64,000 nucleotides of DNA from Macrotis lagotis (GCF_037893015.1 NC_133666.1:159236490-159300489), one strand, 5' to 3'. Numbered from the stretch's first letter, positions 33,590-46,554 are shown. Numbers and translations are program-made. The notes: generated by a model from the letters alone, not told the origin.

Positions 33590-35980
33590 TTTATTTATTA
33601 CTTTCACATTTTGATACTTACTTTATTTTTCAAAATTAATTAAATAATTCATTGAAATCCTCCTGTGTTTACATGAAAAAGAAGTTCAACATTCATTTCC
33701 AAAATCTTGAATTCCAAATTCTCTCCCTTCCTTCTACCCCAATCACCCTCATTGAGAAGGCAAGTTACTTGATATAAATTAAAAATGTGTAGTCATGAAA
33801 ACCATTGCCACAAGAGTCAGGCTGTATAGGTAAACATAACCCTCTCCAAAAAAGAGAGTATACTCAAGAAAAATAAAGTGAAAAAAAGTAAGATTCATTC
33901 TATATATTCAGATATCAACAGCTTATTTTTTTGGTTAGTATTCTTTATCATAGGTCCTATGCAAAGATATTGCCACTTTATATATAGTGCATTTCCCATT
34001 GCATCTGCTCGTGTAAGGTTTTACTGAGAGCACCCTATTCATTTCCCAAAACAGAACAGTATTTACTCTCAGTCATGAGCAACCCCTTAATTTCCAGCTT
34101 CTTGCCACCAAAAAAATGTTGCTATAAATATCCTTATACACAAAGTTTCTTTTCTTCACTATTTCATCTCTTCTGGACCTAGAAGTGGCACCAATAGGCC
34201 AAAGGGAAGACATAGTTTTATTGCCCTTCGGGCATTGCTCCCAATTGTTCTACATGATTGTTGAATCATTTCAAGCTCCTCAGAAGTGCATCAATATCTC
34301 AGTTTCCCCTACATTCCTTCCAACATTTATGATTTTCTCTTTCTGCCCTAAGCAATAGATATAAGGTAGTACTTCAGAATTGTTGCAACCTACAGTCCTC
34401 CAATAAATAGCGAGTTAAGACGAATTTTAAATGATTTAAATTCATTGCATTGATAACCTCATCTGAAAACTCTTCATATCTCTTGATCATTTATCAATTG
34501 AGGAATGATTCAATCTTCTATGTTTGAGAATCTTGTTTCAATATTTTCTCACACAGTTTCTATTGTTAATTGTATTTCCCTCCTTCCTATTTCCCCACCC
34601 CAACAATTTATTCTATTCCCTCTCTCTTTTCACTTTGTCCCTTCTCACAAATGTTTCGCATCTGACTTCCCCCTTCCATATTCTTCCTTGTCTTCTAACA
34701 TCAACTGCTCCTTTCCCCTATCCCTTTCCTTTCCTATTTTCAACTAGGGTAAGACAATTTCTATACCGAATTGAATGTGCATGTTATTTCCTCTTTGAGC
34801 CAATTCTGATGAGAATAAGGCTCACTCATTCCCCCTCACCTTCTCTCCACCTTTCACTTGACTGCAAACAATTTTCTTGCTTCTTTTTAATTAAATAACT
34901 TACCCCATCCTACCTTTTTCCCCCTTTCCCCAAGGACATCCCACATTCATCCATTAACGTCATCTTTTTAATATATTATAACTCAAATCCAAACTCCCAC
35001 CTGTGCCTTGTCTATATGTGCTCTTTCTAATTGCCCAAATAAATGAAAATGTTCACATGAGTTATCAGCATCATCTTGCTATACAGGAATATAAGCAATT
35101 CAGCATCATTGAGTCCCTTATAATTTACCTTTCCAGTTTTCCTTTTTTATGCTTCACTTGAATCTTGTATTTGAAGATCAAATATCTGTTCAGTTATGGT
35201 CACTTCATTAGGAAAGTTTGAATGTCTCCTATTTTATTGAGAGTCCATTTTTTTCCCCTGAAAGAGTATACTCAGTTTTGTCAGATTGTTGATTTAATGG
35301 TAATCCAAGTCTTTTTGCCTTCCAGAATAACATATCCCAAGACCTATGATCACTTAATGTTGAAACTGGCTATGACTCCTCAATTTCTGAATTGTTTCTT
35401 TCCAGCTGCTTGCAATATTTTCTCCTTGACATGGGAATTCTGAAATTTGATTAGAGTATTCTTGGCAGTTTTTATTTTGGAATCTCTTTTTGGAGGTGAT
35501 TGGTGGTTTCTTTCAATTTCTATTTTACCATCTACTTTTAGAATATCAAGGCAGTTTTCCTGGATGATTTCTTGAAAACTGAAGTCCATCCAGCCTCAGA
35601 CACTTAATAATTGCCTAGCTGTGTGATAATTAGGCAAGTAATTTTTAACCCAATTGACTTAAATAAAATTTAAAAAAACCCAGACAAATGAAGTCTAGGC
35701 TCTTGTTTTGATCATGGCTTTCAGGTAGTCCAGTAATTTTAAAATTTTGTCTCTTGAATCTGTTTTCTAGGTCTGTTGTCTTTCCAGAGATAGTTCACAT
35801 TTTCTTCTAATTTTTCATTATTTTGGTTTTGTTTTTATTATTTCTTGATTTCTCACAAAGTTATCATCTGCCTTTTGCTCCATTCTGTATATAAAGGAAC
35901 TAATATGGTTATTTGAGGTAATTTCTTCCTTTGATTCTACTTTATGCTGCATCAATTCTTACAAGTCTTTCCAGGTTTCT
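33590..35980 (-). mobile_element. older L1 with internal deletion, minus strand
   Basis: From left: 3' UTR, ORF2 C-terminal part to about 34,520, then a jump to the pyrimidine-rich inter-ORF spacer (34,530-35,100), then ORF1 (35,100-35,980). In ORF1, the minus-strand piece 35,380-35,589 has LIKFQNSHVKEKILQAAGKK. Most of ORF2 is absent. Divergence from the 5-11 kb L1 suggests an older subfamily. Confidence 0.78.
35588..35682 (+). mobile_element. 5'-truncated SINE fragment
   Basis: 'cagcctcagacacttaataa' followed by 'ttgcctagctgtgtgataat' and an A-rich tail, inserted in the L1 ORF1 remnant. Short flanking repeat 'tgaagtc' at about 35,580 and 35,688. Confidence 0.8.
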
Positions 35981-35984
35981 TTGA

Positions 35985-37010
35985 AACTGTGTCTCTCATA
36001 ATTGCTTATTACACAATGATATTCAATAACATTAATATATCATGAATTTTTCAGTCATTCTAATATTGATGGGTACCTCTGAGTTAAATGTTTGACACTA
36101 TAAAAAATTTCTATGAATATCTTTGAACATAAACATACTTTTCCTATTTCGTTGATTTATTTAGAATGAAAATGTAATAGCATTTCTGAGTCAGAGATTT
36201 AGAACTTAGTAATTTTTGGGATATAGTTCCCAATTACTTTCCATAAGAGCTGAACTGATTCATAGCTCTACATACATTACTTTATTTGTTATATTGAAAT
36301 TTCTTTAGATTTTTTATCATTATTCTTTTTTGGGGATAAAATTTATCAGTCTTAGGAATATAAAATGCAAACTCAATGTTGCTTTAATTTACATTTCTTT
36401 GATTATTTCTATTTTGAACTATTTTTTTTGCAAGGCAATGTGGTTAAGTGACTTGCCTAAGGTCACACAGCTAGGTAATTATTAAGTGTCTGAGGCCCGA
36501 TTTAAACTCAGGTACTCCTGACTCCAGGGCTGGTGCTCTCACTGAGCCACCTAGCCAGCCCCTGAACTATTTTTTAAAATATGGTAAATTGATAACTTAG
36601 AGTTCTTACTTGGTCAATTACCTAACAACTCCCTATGTACATTTATCAGTTTAGGAGTAACTTTCATTTTTATTTTCTCAAAAATTTGACACATTGTTTA
36701 AATAACTCGGTAAAAGGACTTTTTTTCAGAGATACTTGATGCTAAGATTTGCTCCCAATTAACTGTTTACTTTTAAATCTTATCAGCATTTATCACATAT
36801 ACTCCTTTTTATAAACATTTTATTTTTTAATTATCAATTTTTTCTCTCCCTTCTTTCATGCTTTTACTGAAAAAAAAGACAGAAAATTATTTCAAGAAAT
36901 ATTCAAAGAAAAGGAAAATCAATTCTTGCATTAGCCATGTCAAAAAATATCACTTTTTTTTTCTCATGGCTTTTTTCTTGCTATATTTTAAGCCTTCTTT
37001 TCCAATATGA
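35985..37010 (-). mobile_element. old L1 3' fragments, minus strand
   Basis: ORF2 C-terminal block in reverse (for example 'ctataaaaaatttctatgaata' type text near 36,105, and 'cccaattactttccataaga' near 36,229) up to about 36,790. A separate 3' UTR-like segment follows at about 36,800-37,010. Split by a SINE. Boundaries are approximate. Confidence 0.6.
36427..36562 (-). mobile_element. tRNA-derived marsupial SINE, minus strand
   Basis: 'gcaaggcaatgtggttaagt' to 'ccacctagccagcccc'. Perfect 12-bp target duplication 'gaactatttttt' at 36,415-36,426 and 36,563-36,574. Confidence 0.93.
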
Positions 37011-38087
37011 TAATATAGAAATATGTTAAATGACTGTACAAATGCAATGTATGTCAAATTATTTGCTGTCATGAGGAGGTGGTAGGGAAGGTAAGGTTGA
37101 ACTCAAAATTTGCAAAAGTTACTGTGTTGAAAGATTTGCATCAAATTGGAAAATACATTTGGCAAAATATTCAAAATTTATATCTCAAGCTGAAACATGA
37201 GCCTGTCACTTCTATATCAGCAAATGTCTAGCATATTTTGACATGAGTCCACTAGAATTATAGGTGGTCATTGAGTGTGTTGGAAGTTTTTAATCTTGCT
37301 TTGTCAAGAAGAGGAAGGATGATAAGGAAGTAAGAGTATGATCATCATCAATTCTCTAGGTTTGTTGCAATTTACTTCTGCTTTGGAGATTGTCTTCTCT
37401 TTTTCTCATCCACAGACTAACTAATGGTTATTATTTGTTCTTTATATTCTTCTATGGTTATTTGCTCATACATAATCCCTCACTTCATCTTTCTTTTGCA
37501 TAAGATTTTGTACTGATTTTATAGTATAGAAATTAATTCTCCTTAATTCTAGTTTAACATTATACCCTACCTTTGTTTGTTTTTTTTTTTCTGAGAGACT
37601 TTGCTTGTATATGTTATAGAGTCATCTTTTTCCTCTGGGCTTATGTCTTGAGAACTTTTGCCAACATAATAACTATCAATGGTGGGATCATATTCATGAT
37701 TATTTTTAGTTCATTCTTCCACCCTTTCAACCTGATTTTAGGATCAGATTATGTCTATTTCTAGGGACAATGGCAGAATTATATTTAATTCTATTTTGTG
37801 TCTCCTTGATACCTGTTGCTCCTTTGTGTGTATTTTTTTGCATGTGTACAAATCTATAACATCACATTAATTCAGGATCTCAGAAATAACTCAGGCAAGG
37901 ACCCTGAAAGTTGTCAGTGAATCCAAAAAGATCTTATCCACAGCAAATCTGAAAACTACCATATCTGAGTCTGTTTTTTACTTTGGTTTTCATGTAAAGA
38001 CAACAGAGGACCTGCTGTTGTTTTATAAGTAGATTACTCCTGGACTGAATCACTGTCAGCTAGGGCAAAGCACTAGAACTGTATGAA
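37011..38087. other. unassigned AT-rich sequence
   Basis: About 1 kb without a recognised gene or repeat. The plus-strand hydrophobic frame 37,573-37,764 is a T-rich chance frame. Confidence 0.4.
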
Positions 38088-38298
38088 GGCCACCCCTTCA
38101 ATTCACAGTACTTTGCCACTACAAAAAGAGCTGCTATGAATATTTTTGTACATTATTTTTTACCTGTTTTCATAATCTCTTCAGGATACAGATCCAGTAT
38201 TAGTATTTCTGGATCAAAGGGTATGCATCTTTCCATTGAACTTTGGGCATAATTCCAAATTGTTTTCCAAAAATGTTGGCTCAGTTCACATCTCCACT

Positions 38299-38345
38299 AA
38301 TATATTAGTATATGCATATATATATACATATATATATATATATAA
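38299..38345. repeat. (TA)n-rich tract in L1
   Basis: Imperfect 'tatata/catata' run within the L1 ORF2 C-terminal remnant, absent at the same place in the other L1 copies. Confidence 0.85.
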
Positions 38346-38634
38346 ATTAGTATCCTAATTTCCTCATGTCCCACCCAATATTAATCATTTTCCTTTCTAG
38401 TCATATTGGCCAGTCTAAGAGGTGTGAGGGGGTACCTCAGGGAGAGTTTAATTTGCATTTCTCTAATCAATGATGATTTAGAGTAATTTTTCACATGACT
38501 ATAGATAGCTTTGATTTTTGCATCTGAAAATTGCCTTTTCATATCTTTTGACCATTTATCAATTGGAGAATGACTTGATTTTCATTTTCATAAATTTGAT
38601 TCAGTTCTCTATTTCTTTTCGAAATGAGTCCTTT

Positions 38635-38789
38635 GGGGTGGCTAGGTGGCACAGTGGATAGAGCATCAACCCTGGAGTCAGGACTTCCTGAGTTCAAATT
38701 TGGCCTCAGATGCTTAATAATTACCTAGCTGTGTGGCCTTGGGCAAACCACTTAAACCAATTTACCTTGCAAAAAAGAAAAAGAAAAAA
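38635..38789 (+). mobile_element. tRNA-derived marsupial SINE with perfect target duplication
   Basis: Head 'ggggtggctaggtggcacag', tail of A with AAAG interruptions. Perfect 14-bp duplication 'gaaatgagtccttt' at 38,621-38,634 and 38,790-38,803. Inserted into L1 ORF2, so younger than it. Confidence 0.95.
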
Positions 38790-41700
38790 GAAATGAGTCC
38801 TTTGACAGAAACACTCATTATAAAATTGTTTCCCAATTTACTACATTCCTTTTAATGTTGCTTGCAGTGGTTTTGTTTGTGCAAAAACTTTTTTGCAGCT
38901 TATAATCTCTTCTATCATTTCTTTGGTCATAACCTGCCCCCTTTTCCATAGATCTTTCAGATAAATTATTCCTGCTCACCAAATTGGCTTATAATATTGT
39001 CTTTTATGTCTAGATCCTGTGCCCATTTTGTTTTTGTCTTAGTATGGGGTGTGAGATGTTTGTCTTTACCAAGTTTCAGCCACACTATTGTCCAGTTTTC
39101 CCAGCAGTTTTTTATCAGATTGAATTTTTATTATAAAATTTGAACTCTTTAGATTTATCAGAGTAGATTACTATAGTCATTTACTGCTGTCTCTTTTGTA
39201 GCTAATCTATTTCACTGATCTACCATTCTATTTCTTAATCATTACCAAACAGCTATCATGACTGATGCTTTATAATATACTTTTAGATCTTGTATGGAAA
39301 GGTCACCTGTCTGCATTATTTTCAATAATTCCCTGGATATTCTTGACCTTTTCTTCCATTCTGTGAATTTAGTTTATATTTGTTCTAGCTCACTAAAGTA
39401 ATTTTTAGAAGTTTGATTGGTATGACTCTAAATAAGTAATTTACTTTAGGTAGAATTGTCATTTTTTATTATATTATCTGAACCTTCTTATGGACAATTG
39501 AAATTTGCCCAGTTATTTAGATCTGATTTTATTTGCATTAAAAGTGTTTTATAGTTGTTTTTTGTAAAGTTTCTGAGTATGCCTTGGCAGGTAGACTCCA
39601 AAATATTTTATGTTGTTGAGTTATTTTAAAAAGGATTTCTCTTTCTATCACTTGCTCCTATATCTTGTTAGTGATATATAGAAATGCTGAGGATTTATGT
39701 GGGTTTATTTTATATACTGGCACTTTACTAATGTTGTTGTTTCCAAAATTTTGAGGATAATTTTCCAGGGTTCTCTTGGTATCCATCAGCTCATCACCAA
39801 AGAGTGATAGCTTTTTCCCCCCTTCATTACTGATCCTGATTCCTTCAATTTCTTTTTCTTCTTTTATTGCCAAAGCTAGCACTTCTAATACAATATTGAA
39901 TAATAGTGGTGCTAATGAGCATCCTTGTCTTATTGGGAATGGTTCTACCTTATTCCCATTACATATAGTGATTATTGATGATTTTAGAGCAATATTGCTT
40001 ATCATTTTCAGGAACATTTCATTTATTCCTATGCTTTTTACTAATTTTAATAGGAATGGATGCTGTATAGGGTCAAAAGCTTTTTCAGGATCTATTGAGA
40101 TAATCACAAATTCTATCAGATTTATTATTGACCATTGTTATATTGTCAGTTATGCTGATGGTTTTCATAATATTGAACCAGCCCTGCATTCCTGGTATAA
40201 CTCCTTCTTGATCATAGCATAGGGACTATAATGACTTTGCTAATATATTATTCAACATTTTTACATCTATAGTCATTAAGCTTACATATAACTTTCTTTC
40301 ACTGTTTTGACTGTTTCTGGTTCAGTTATCAGCACCATCTTGCTGTCATCGAAGAAATTTGCCAGATCTCCTTTTACCCCATTTTTAAAATATTCATAGA
40401 ATTGGAAATAATTGTTCCTTAAAAGTTTGGTAGAATTCACTTCTGATTTCATCTGACCTTGGAGATTTGTTCAGATGGAGTTCATTATTGGCTTATTCAA
40501 TTTCTGAGATAGGGATATGTAACTGTATAATTTTCCCTTATTTTAACCTGAGTAATTTAAATTTTTGTAAATATTCATTCATTTTACCTAGATTATCAGA
40601 TTTATTGGCATGCAATTAGACAAAGTTATTCCAAATTATTACATTAATTTCCTCCTTATTGGTGCTGAATTCATCTTTTTCATTTTTGATACTATTACTT
40701 TGATTTTCATCTTTCATTTTTTAATCAAATTAAACAAAGATTTGTCTATTTCATTGATTTTAAAAATCCAATTTTAGGTTTTTTATTAGGACAATGATTT
40801 CCTTTTTTTCAGAATTTCTAATTTGGGATTTAATTGCAGATATTAAATTTCTTTTTTCTTTAACCTTTTTAGTTGCATGCTTAGTTCATTGATCTCCTCT
40901 TTCTCTATTTCATTCATGCAGGAAATTAGAGATATAATATTTCTCTTAATAATTGCTTTGACTGTGTTCTATAAGTTTTAGTATGCTGTTTTGTTATTGT
41001 CATTGGATGGTATCATTAATACTTTCTATGATTTGTTGCTTGATCCACTCCTTCATTAAAATTAGGTAATTTTCTAATTAGTTTTTACATCTATTTCTCT
41101 CTGGTCCTTTATCACATGTGAGTTTTATTGCATCGTGGTCTGAAAAGCATGCATTCAATATTTCTGCCTATCTACATTTGATCAAGAGGGTTTTATGCCC
41201 TAAAATATGGTCAATTTTTGTGTGGTGCCATGTACAGCAGAAAAAATGTATCTTCTTTCCAACCCATTCAGTTTTCTCCAGAGGTCTATCATAACTAAGT
41301 CTTCTTATTTTTTATTCACCTCCTTAACTTCTTTCTTGTTTTTATTTTGGTTAGATTTATCTAATTCTGAGACAATGAAGTTCAGGTCTCCCAAAAGTAG
41401 AGTTTTGCTTCTATTTCTTTCTCTAACTCATGTAGCTTCTCTTCTAAGAATTTGGAAATTGTTCCATTGTCTATGGTACTTTTTTGGAGATGTACTTTCT
41501 GTCCTTATATTTTTAAGGATATTTTTTTGCAATTGCTTTATCTGAGCACCTGACTGCATTATATTCAAAAATTTCCTTATTCCTAAGCCTGTTTTTTTAC
41601 TTCATCTGAAGCATAATATATTCTGCTCTGGTCTTTTACCTATACTTTGTGTAGATCTCTGTGCTTCAAATGTATTTCTTGTAAGGATCATATTATGGGA

Positions 41701-42284
41701 TTCTGATTTTTATCCACTCTGCTTGCTGCTTCAGTTTTATGAGAGAATTCATCCCATTTATATTCACATTTATATTTGCTACTAAGTCTTTATTCCTCTC
41801 CCTGTTATCCCCTCTTCATTTATATTTTCTCCTCCTTTTACTTTATCCTACTTCCCCAGTGTTTTGCTTCTGAACATTTCTTCCCTCAAAGTGTTTTCCC
41901 CTTTTATCCACTACCCTCCATTTTCTTTCTCCATTCCATTTCCCCTTTTTACTTTCCCTCCCTTCTGTCAATCCTTCCTTCCCTCTCCCCATTTCTATTC
42001 CTAATACTTGAAAGGTAATATACATTTATGATCTAAACAATTATATGTTTAATCCCTCTTTGAGCTAAATTTTATAAGAGTAAGATTCAGGCAATTCTCA
42101 CCTCTTCCCTTAATGCTATATAATTTACCCCCATTCAACCTCCCCTTTCCTCTCATCTCTTTACAATCCTCCTCTTTTTCAAGAAACAATGTTTTAAATC
42201 ATTCCTTCAATGAAAGTCCACAATTTCTGTCTAAGTATATTCCATCTAATAGAGTTACATTTCTCAAGAGTTATGAGCAAGTCT

Positions 42285-44979
42285 AGGGGACTTCTAGCTA
42301 AGATGGTGGAGAGAAGACAGTCACTGTGCTAAGGTTCCTGATCTTCCCTCATATAAAATATGAAACATAACTGTTAACAGAAATTTGATCAAAATACCCC
42401 AGAAAAAGGAGCTAGGACAAGAATATTTATGAACAAGGTTGGTCTTCAGGGATTGTGGATGAGCTGGGGACAGAAATCCTAGAGCCAGCAGGGGTGGGAT
42501 GAGAGCTGGATTAACCTAGGATCAGCCATGGAAGAATTGATTGTGGGAGCCATGGTCCAAGGGTCTACTGGGGTGCAGAAGCTTTGCCTGTGGGACTGGA
42601 AATTTGGGGCATTCCAGAAGGACTGGAGAGCAAGTTCCACATGGAGAGGTGTGGGGTGCTGCTCGACATTTATCTGCTGGGCTCCACTGGTCTGGAGGAC
42701 CTCAGATGCCATACATTCATTGTAGCTGAACTCTCTTCCAAGAACAAACACAGTAACAGTGCCCCCTATTCCCGAGGTTTGGGCAGCAGAGCTCCATCAG
42801 TAAAATAGGGAGATAAATTACCTTGTCCCAGGGTAAAGCCCCCATTGTTTGAAGATAAAAGTATCCAGCAGTGCCACTCATCCCACAAGGCCTAGGGAGA
42901 GGGCCTCAACTCAAGGTCACAGACACTCTAGAGAAAGTAATCAGCACCTGCTACTGGTGGCCCACTTGGAGTTACTAAACCCAGAAAGAATCCCTTGAAA
43001 AAAATCAAGAATGAGTTTAAAAATCAATTGGAAAATTTGTAAGAGAAAATTAATACCCTGCAATAAAACAAAAATACAACTGGAGAAATGCAAAAAAATA
43101 GTTCTCTCAAAACCTCAATTTGTAAAAGGGAAAACTCTTTAAAAAATAGACTTGACCAATTGGAAAAGGAATTCCAAAATGTAAATGAAGAAAATTCTTC
43201 TCTAAAAAATCAAATGGAATCTGAGGAAATTAATCACTGCATGAAGCAATAAGAATTTGTTAAACAAAACCAAAAAAGAAAATGAAAAAAAGAAAATGTA
43301 ATGTATTTTATTGACAAAACCACTGACTTCTAGAACAGAACCAGGAAAGTCAACTTAATAAATTACAAAAAAAATTACTTCAATGAATTAGAAAAAGTTG
43401 TAAGTAAATTCATATGGAGAAATAAAAAAGTCAAGAATTTCCAAAGATTTAATGAAAAAAGTTCAAAAGAAGGTGGCTTAGCCCTATTAATCTAAAATTA
43501 TACTATAAAGCATTAGTCATCAAAACTGTCTGGTATAGGCTAAGAAATAGAGTGCTGGATCAGTGGAATAGACTAGGTGCATTAGCAGGAAATGATTATA
43601 ATAATCTGCTGTTTGATAAGCCCAAAGAGTCCCGCTTTTGGGTTAAAAACTATCTCTTCACTAAAAACTGCTGAGAAAATTGAAAGTTAGTATGGCAGAA
43701 ACTTGCATTAGACCAACACTTTACATCTTATACCAAAATAAGATCAAAACAGATACAGGATTTATTCATTAAAAATATTTTAAACTAACTAGAAGATCAA
43801 GTAATAATTTTCCTATCAGATCTATAGAAAAGGAAGCAGGTTATGAACAAAGAAGTGAGGGAGAACATCATTAAAAGCAAACTGGATGATTCTGATTACA
43901 TTAAATTAAAAAAGCTTTTGCACAAACAAAACTGCTACAACCAAGAACAAAAGAAATATAGTAAATTGGGAAACAATTTTTACAACTAGTATTTCTGACA
44001 AGGGGCTAATTTCTAAAATATAAAGAGATATGAGTCAATTTTTTTTTAAAAAAGAAGCCATTCCCCAGTTGACAAATGGTCAAAGGATATGCAAATCACT
44101 TTATAGATGAGGAAATCAAAGTGATCCATAGTCACAGAAAAATTTCTCTTAATCATTACTTAATAGAGAAATACAAATTGAAACATCTCTCTGAGGTACC
44201 ACGTCACACCTCACAGACTGACCAATATGAGCAGAAAGGGAAGTGATCAATGTTGGAAGGGATGTGGGAAATCTGGGACATTAATACATTGTTGGTGGAG
44301 CTGTGAACTCATCCAACCTTTCTGGAGAGAAATTTGGAATTACACCCAAAGGGCAACAAAAATGTGCATACCCTTGATCCAGCAATACCACTACTGGGCC
44401 AATATCCTGAAAAGATGATGAAAAAGAGTAAAAACATCACTTGTACAAAAATATTCATAGCAGCCCTGTTTGTAGTGGCAAAGAATTGGATATTCGAGTG
44501 AATTACCATCAATTGGGGAATGACTGAACAAATTGTGGCATATGTACATTATTGGACAATATTGTTTTATTAGAAATCAGGAGGGATGGGAATTCAGGGA
44601 AGCTTGGAAGGATTTACATGAACTGATGCTGGATGAGATGAGCAGAACCAGAAGAACCCTAGCAGAAACATGAGGTTGATGATCAACCTTAATGGACTTG
44701 CTCATTCCACCATTGCAACAATCAGGCTCAATTTTGGGGATATCTGTGATGGAGAATACCATGTGTATCCAGAGAAAGAATTATGGAGTTTGAATGAAGA
44801 CCAAACTATTACCTTTAATTAAAAAAAATAACCTATGTAATTTTACTATCTCTTATACTTTATCTATTTTTCCTTAAGGATATGATTTCTCTCTCATCAC
44901 ATTCAACTTAGATCAATGTATATACCATGGATACAATGTAAAGAGTATCAGACTGCTTTCTCTAGGGGTTGAATAAAAT
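42285..44979 (+). mobile_element. L1 with large internal deletion, plus strand
   Basis: Starts with the L1 5' end ('aagatggtggagagaagac' at about 42,299), has a 5' UTR (to about 42,985) and the coiled-coil-like N-terminal part of ORF1 (about 42,985-43,345). It then passes directly into the C-terminal third of ORF2 (from about 43,365; open piece 44,227-44,418 has CWWSCELIQPFWREIWNYTQ) and the 3' UTR. Imperfect target duplication 'ttatgag(c)aatct'-like at 42,271 and 44,980. The missing block spans the rest of ORF1, the spacer, endonuclease and reverse transcriptase. Confidence 0.88.
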
Positions 44980-45123
44980 TTATGAGAATCTTCCTCTTAA
45001 TTAGAACTGTAACCAGTTTAATCTAATTGGATAGAAGACTTTTTCTTTTCTCTAGTTTTCCTTTTCTTGTATCTCTTGAATTTCCTGTTTAAAGATCAAA
45101 TTTTCTGTTTAGCTCAGATATTT

Positions 45124-45506
45124 TGTTGAGTTCCCCTATCTACCAGGGGACTAATTCAACTTAGGAGAGAAAAAGAAACATTTGTTCACTCAGGTGGGGG
45201 TACTAGTAGGTCAACTAGCAGAGCCATTTGTTGTAAGTATAAAAGAGTTCTTGTAGTAGAAAACCATTAAATTAGTATACAGGATAAAAACAATGATATA
45301 TCTCCCTTTTGGGTAGGATGTAACCTAGCAGGCTGTAACTCAGGTCCTGAAGTTCCAGAACAGGGCTATCAACAAGTGAGGCCATGAATGATGCAGTTGT
45401 GTTGTCAAATCAGAGTTCTGTGGAAAGTCTTCAGCTAGAGGTCACCAAAGCTTAGTACATTTATTCATAACTCTCTAACCAAAAGTCGTTCAAGTAGCTC
45501 TCAATA
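45124..45506 (-). repeat. ERV2 3' LTR
   Basis: On plus it begins 'tgttgagttcccctatctac' and ends 'agctctcaata'; it aligns throughout with 57,461-57,827 ('gtatacaggataaaaacaatg' / 'catacaggataataacaatg'). The outer border tgttga pairs with tcaata, the inverted repeat having lost one base relative to tcaaca in the other LTR. Confidence 0.88.
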
Positions 45507-45507
45507 C

Positions 45508-45523
45508 TTATCCCCTTTTCTGT
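45508..45523 (-). other. ERV2 polypurine tract
   Basis: Minus-strand 'cagaaaaggggataag' directly upstream of the 3' LTR in provirus orientation, the primer site for plus-strand synthesis. Confidence 0.8.
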
Positions 45524-45529
45524 TTATGC

Positions 45530-46540
45530 AACAAGCTCACAATTGCCCAACCTGATGCTCAACCTGAGTTATATGATCTTGAATTCTATGGATAGCATAT
45601 TTATTAGCTTTGGCTACAGAAAAGAATACTTTGAAAAAACTTGGTAAATAGCAAAGTAGAAACATCAAGAGAATCAATATAAAATACAATTGTATAATGC
45701 TCTGGTTCCAATGCCTGAAGAAGGTGGGATGTTGAAACCATTTAATTATTTTATAGACTGTTTTTTTCAGGAATCAAATCTCACTGGGAGACTTCTTGGA
45801 AGTCTTTAGCCAACTTATACAAATCATCAATACCAAAAGATAGTTTTTAAAATGAGAGACAAACAACAAATGATCAATATCATAATTACAACTAAACTGA
45901 AGTGGAGAAGACAACAAAACATTATTTCTTATTCAAATCTATATATTCTTCCCTATCACAAATTATTCATTACAAAATTTTGTAATGCATTAACCAATTG
46001 ATAAAGATTTTCATAAAGTCTTCTTCTGAGTCTTTAATGCTCTAGAAACATTTTCTGACAATTTTGAGTATACTTTGTTTCTATCTTTTCCTTATTAATA
46101 ACTTCTTTACATGCACATGCTCAAATAATGCAGTTGTAACACCCAATATTATTTCCCTCTTTTTCTCAGTAATGATCAAAATTCCTCTATATGGGGTGCA
46201 ATACTATTTAAGCCAGAAAAATTATACCTAACTTCTCAGCATCTCTTCTTTGATATTTCCAACAGTAACTTTGTTATATCCAAAATAATTTTCTTTTTCC
46301 CTATTAAAGCAACTTCCACATACTTTTCTCTCCATAGTATGGTTTTGAATATAAGTCCAATATTCAGTTCCTTTTGCAGTCCTTAAATAGTTTATTTTAA
46401 ATATAAGCATCACAAGTTGTTCTAATAGTCCATTTTGTGCTTTCCTTTTCCATGGCCTGTCCTTCTATCTCCTCTTATGCTTTTTTTGATTTCTTAAGTG
46501 TAAGTTAATAATTTTTTGTACTACTTGATCATATGATCTG
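45530..46540 (-). pseudogene. ERV2 envelope remnant
   Basis: Between integrase and the 3' LTR on the minus strand, fragments include a helix-like stretch with RALKTQKKTLYE-type residues (near 46,040) and a hydrophobic anchor LYFILILLMFLLCYLPSFF (near 45,635-45,700) followed by a basic/polar tail. Position and anchor fit a transmembrane Env C-terminus. The surface part is not recognisable. Frames are broken by many stops. Assignment rests mainly on position. Confidence 0.5.
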
Positions 46541-46554
46541 ACATTCTGATGTTT

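Larger units (their letters stand above)
38088..41740 (-). pseudogene. L1 ORF2 pseudogene of the host element
   Basis: The best piece is the minus-strand frame 39,658-40,107 (149 codons). It has reverse transcriptase motif A as IISIDPEKAFD (Asp kept) and RQGCSLAPLLFN (motif B). The FADD box is replaced by LFGDELM, removing one catalytic aspartate. It ends with [11 protein letters not shown]. The endonuclease part lies near 41,200-41,740. Stops occur throughout. A SINE interrupts it at 38,635. Confidence 0.85.

Noticed and set aside
34505..34898. 124-codon hydrophobic plus-strand frame resembling a membrane protein
   Set aside because: It is translated from the pyrimidine-rich inter-ORF spacer of a minus-strand L1; similar T/C-rich spacers at 41.8 and 62.7 kb give comparable spurious frames.
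38088..44979. Opposite-strand L1 blocks read as one L1 with a twin-priming 5' inversion
   Set aside because: The plus-strand block has its own 5' UTR and 3' UTR, and the minus-strand ORF1 resumes beyond it, so these are two nested insertions.
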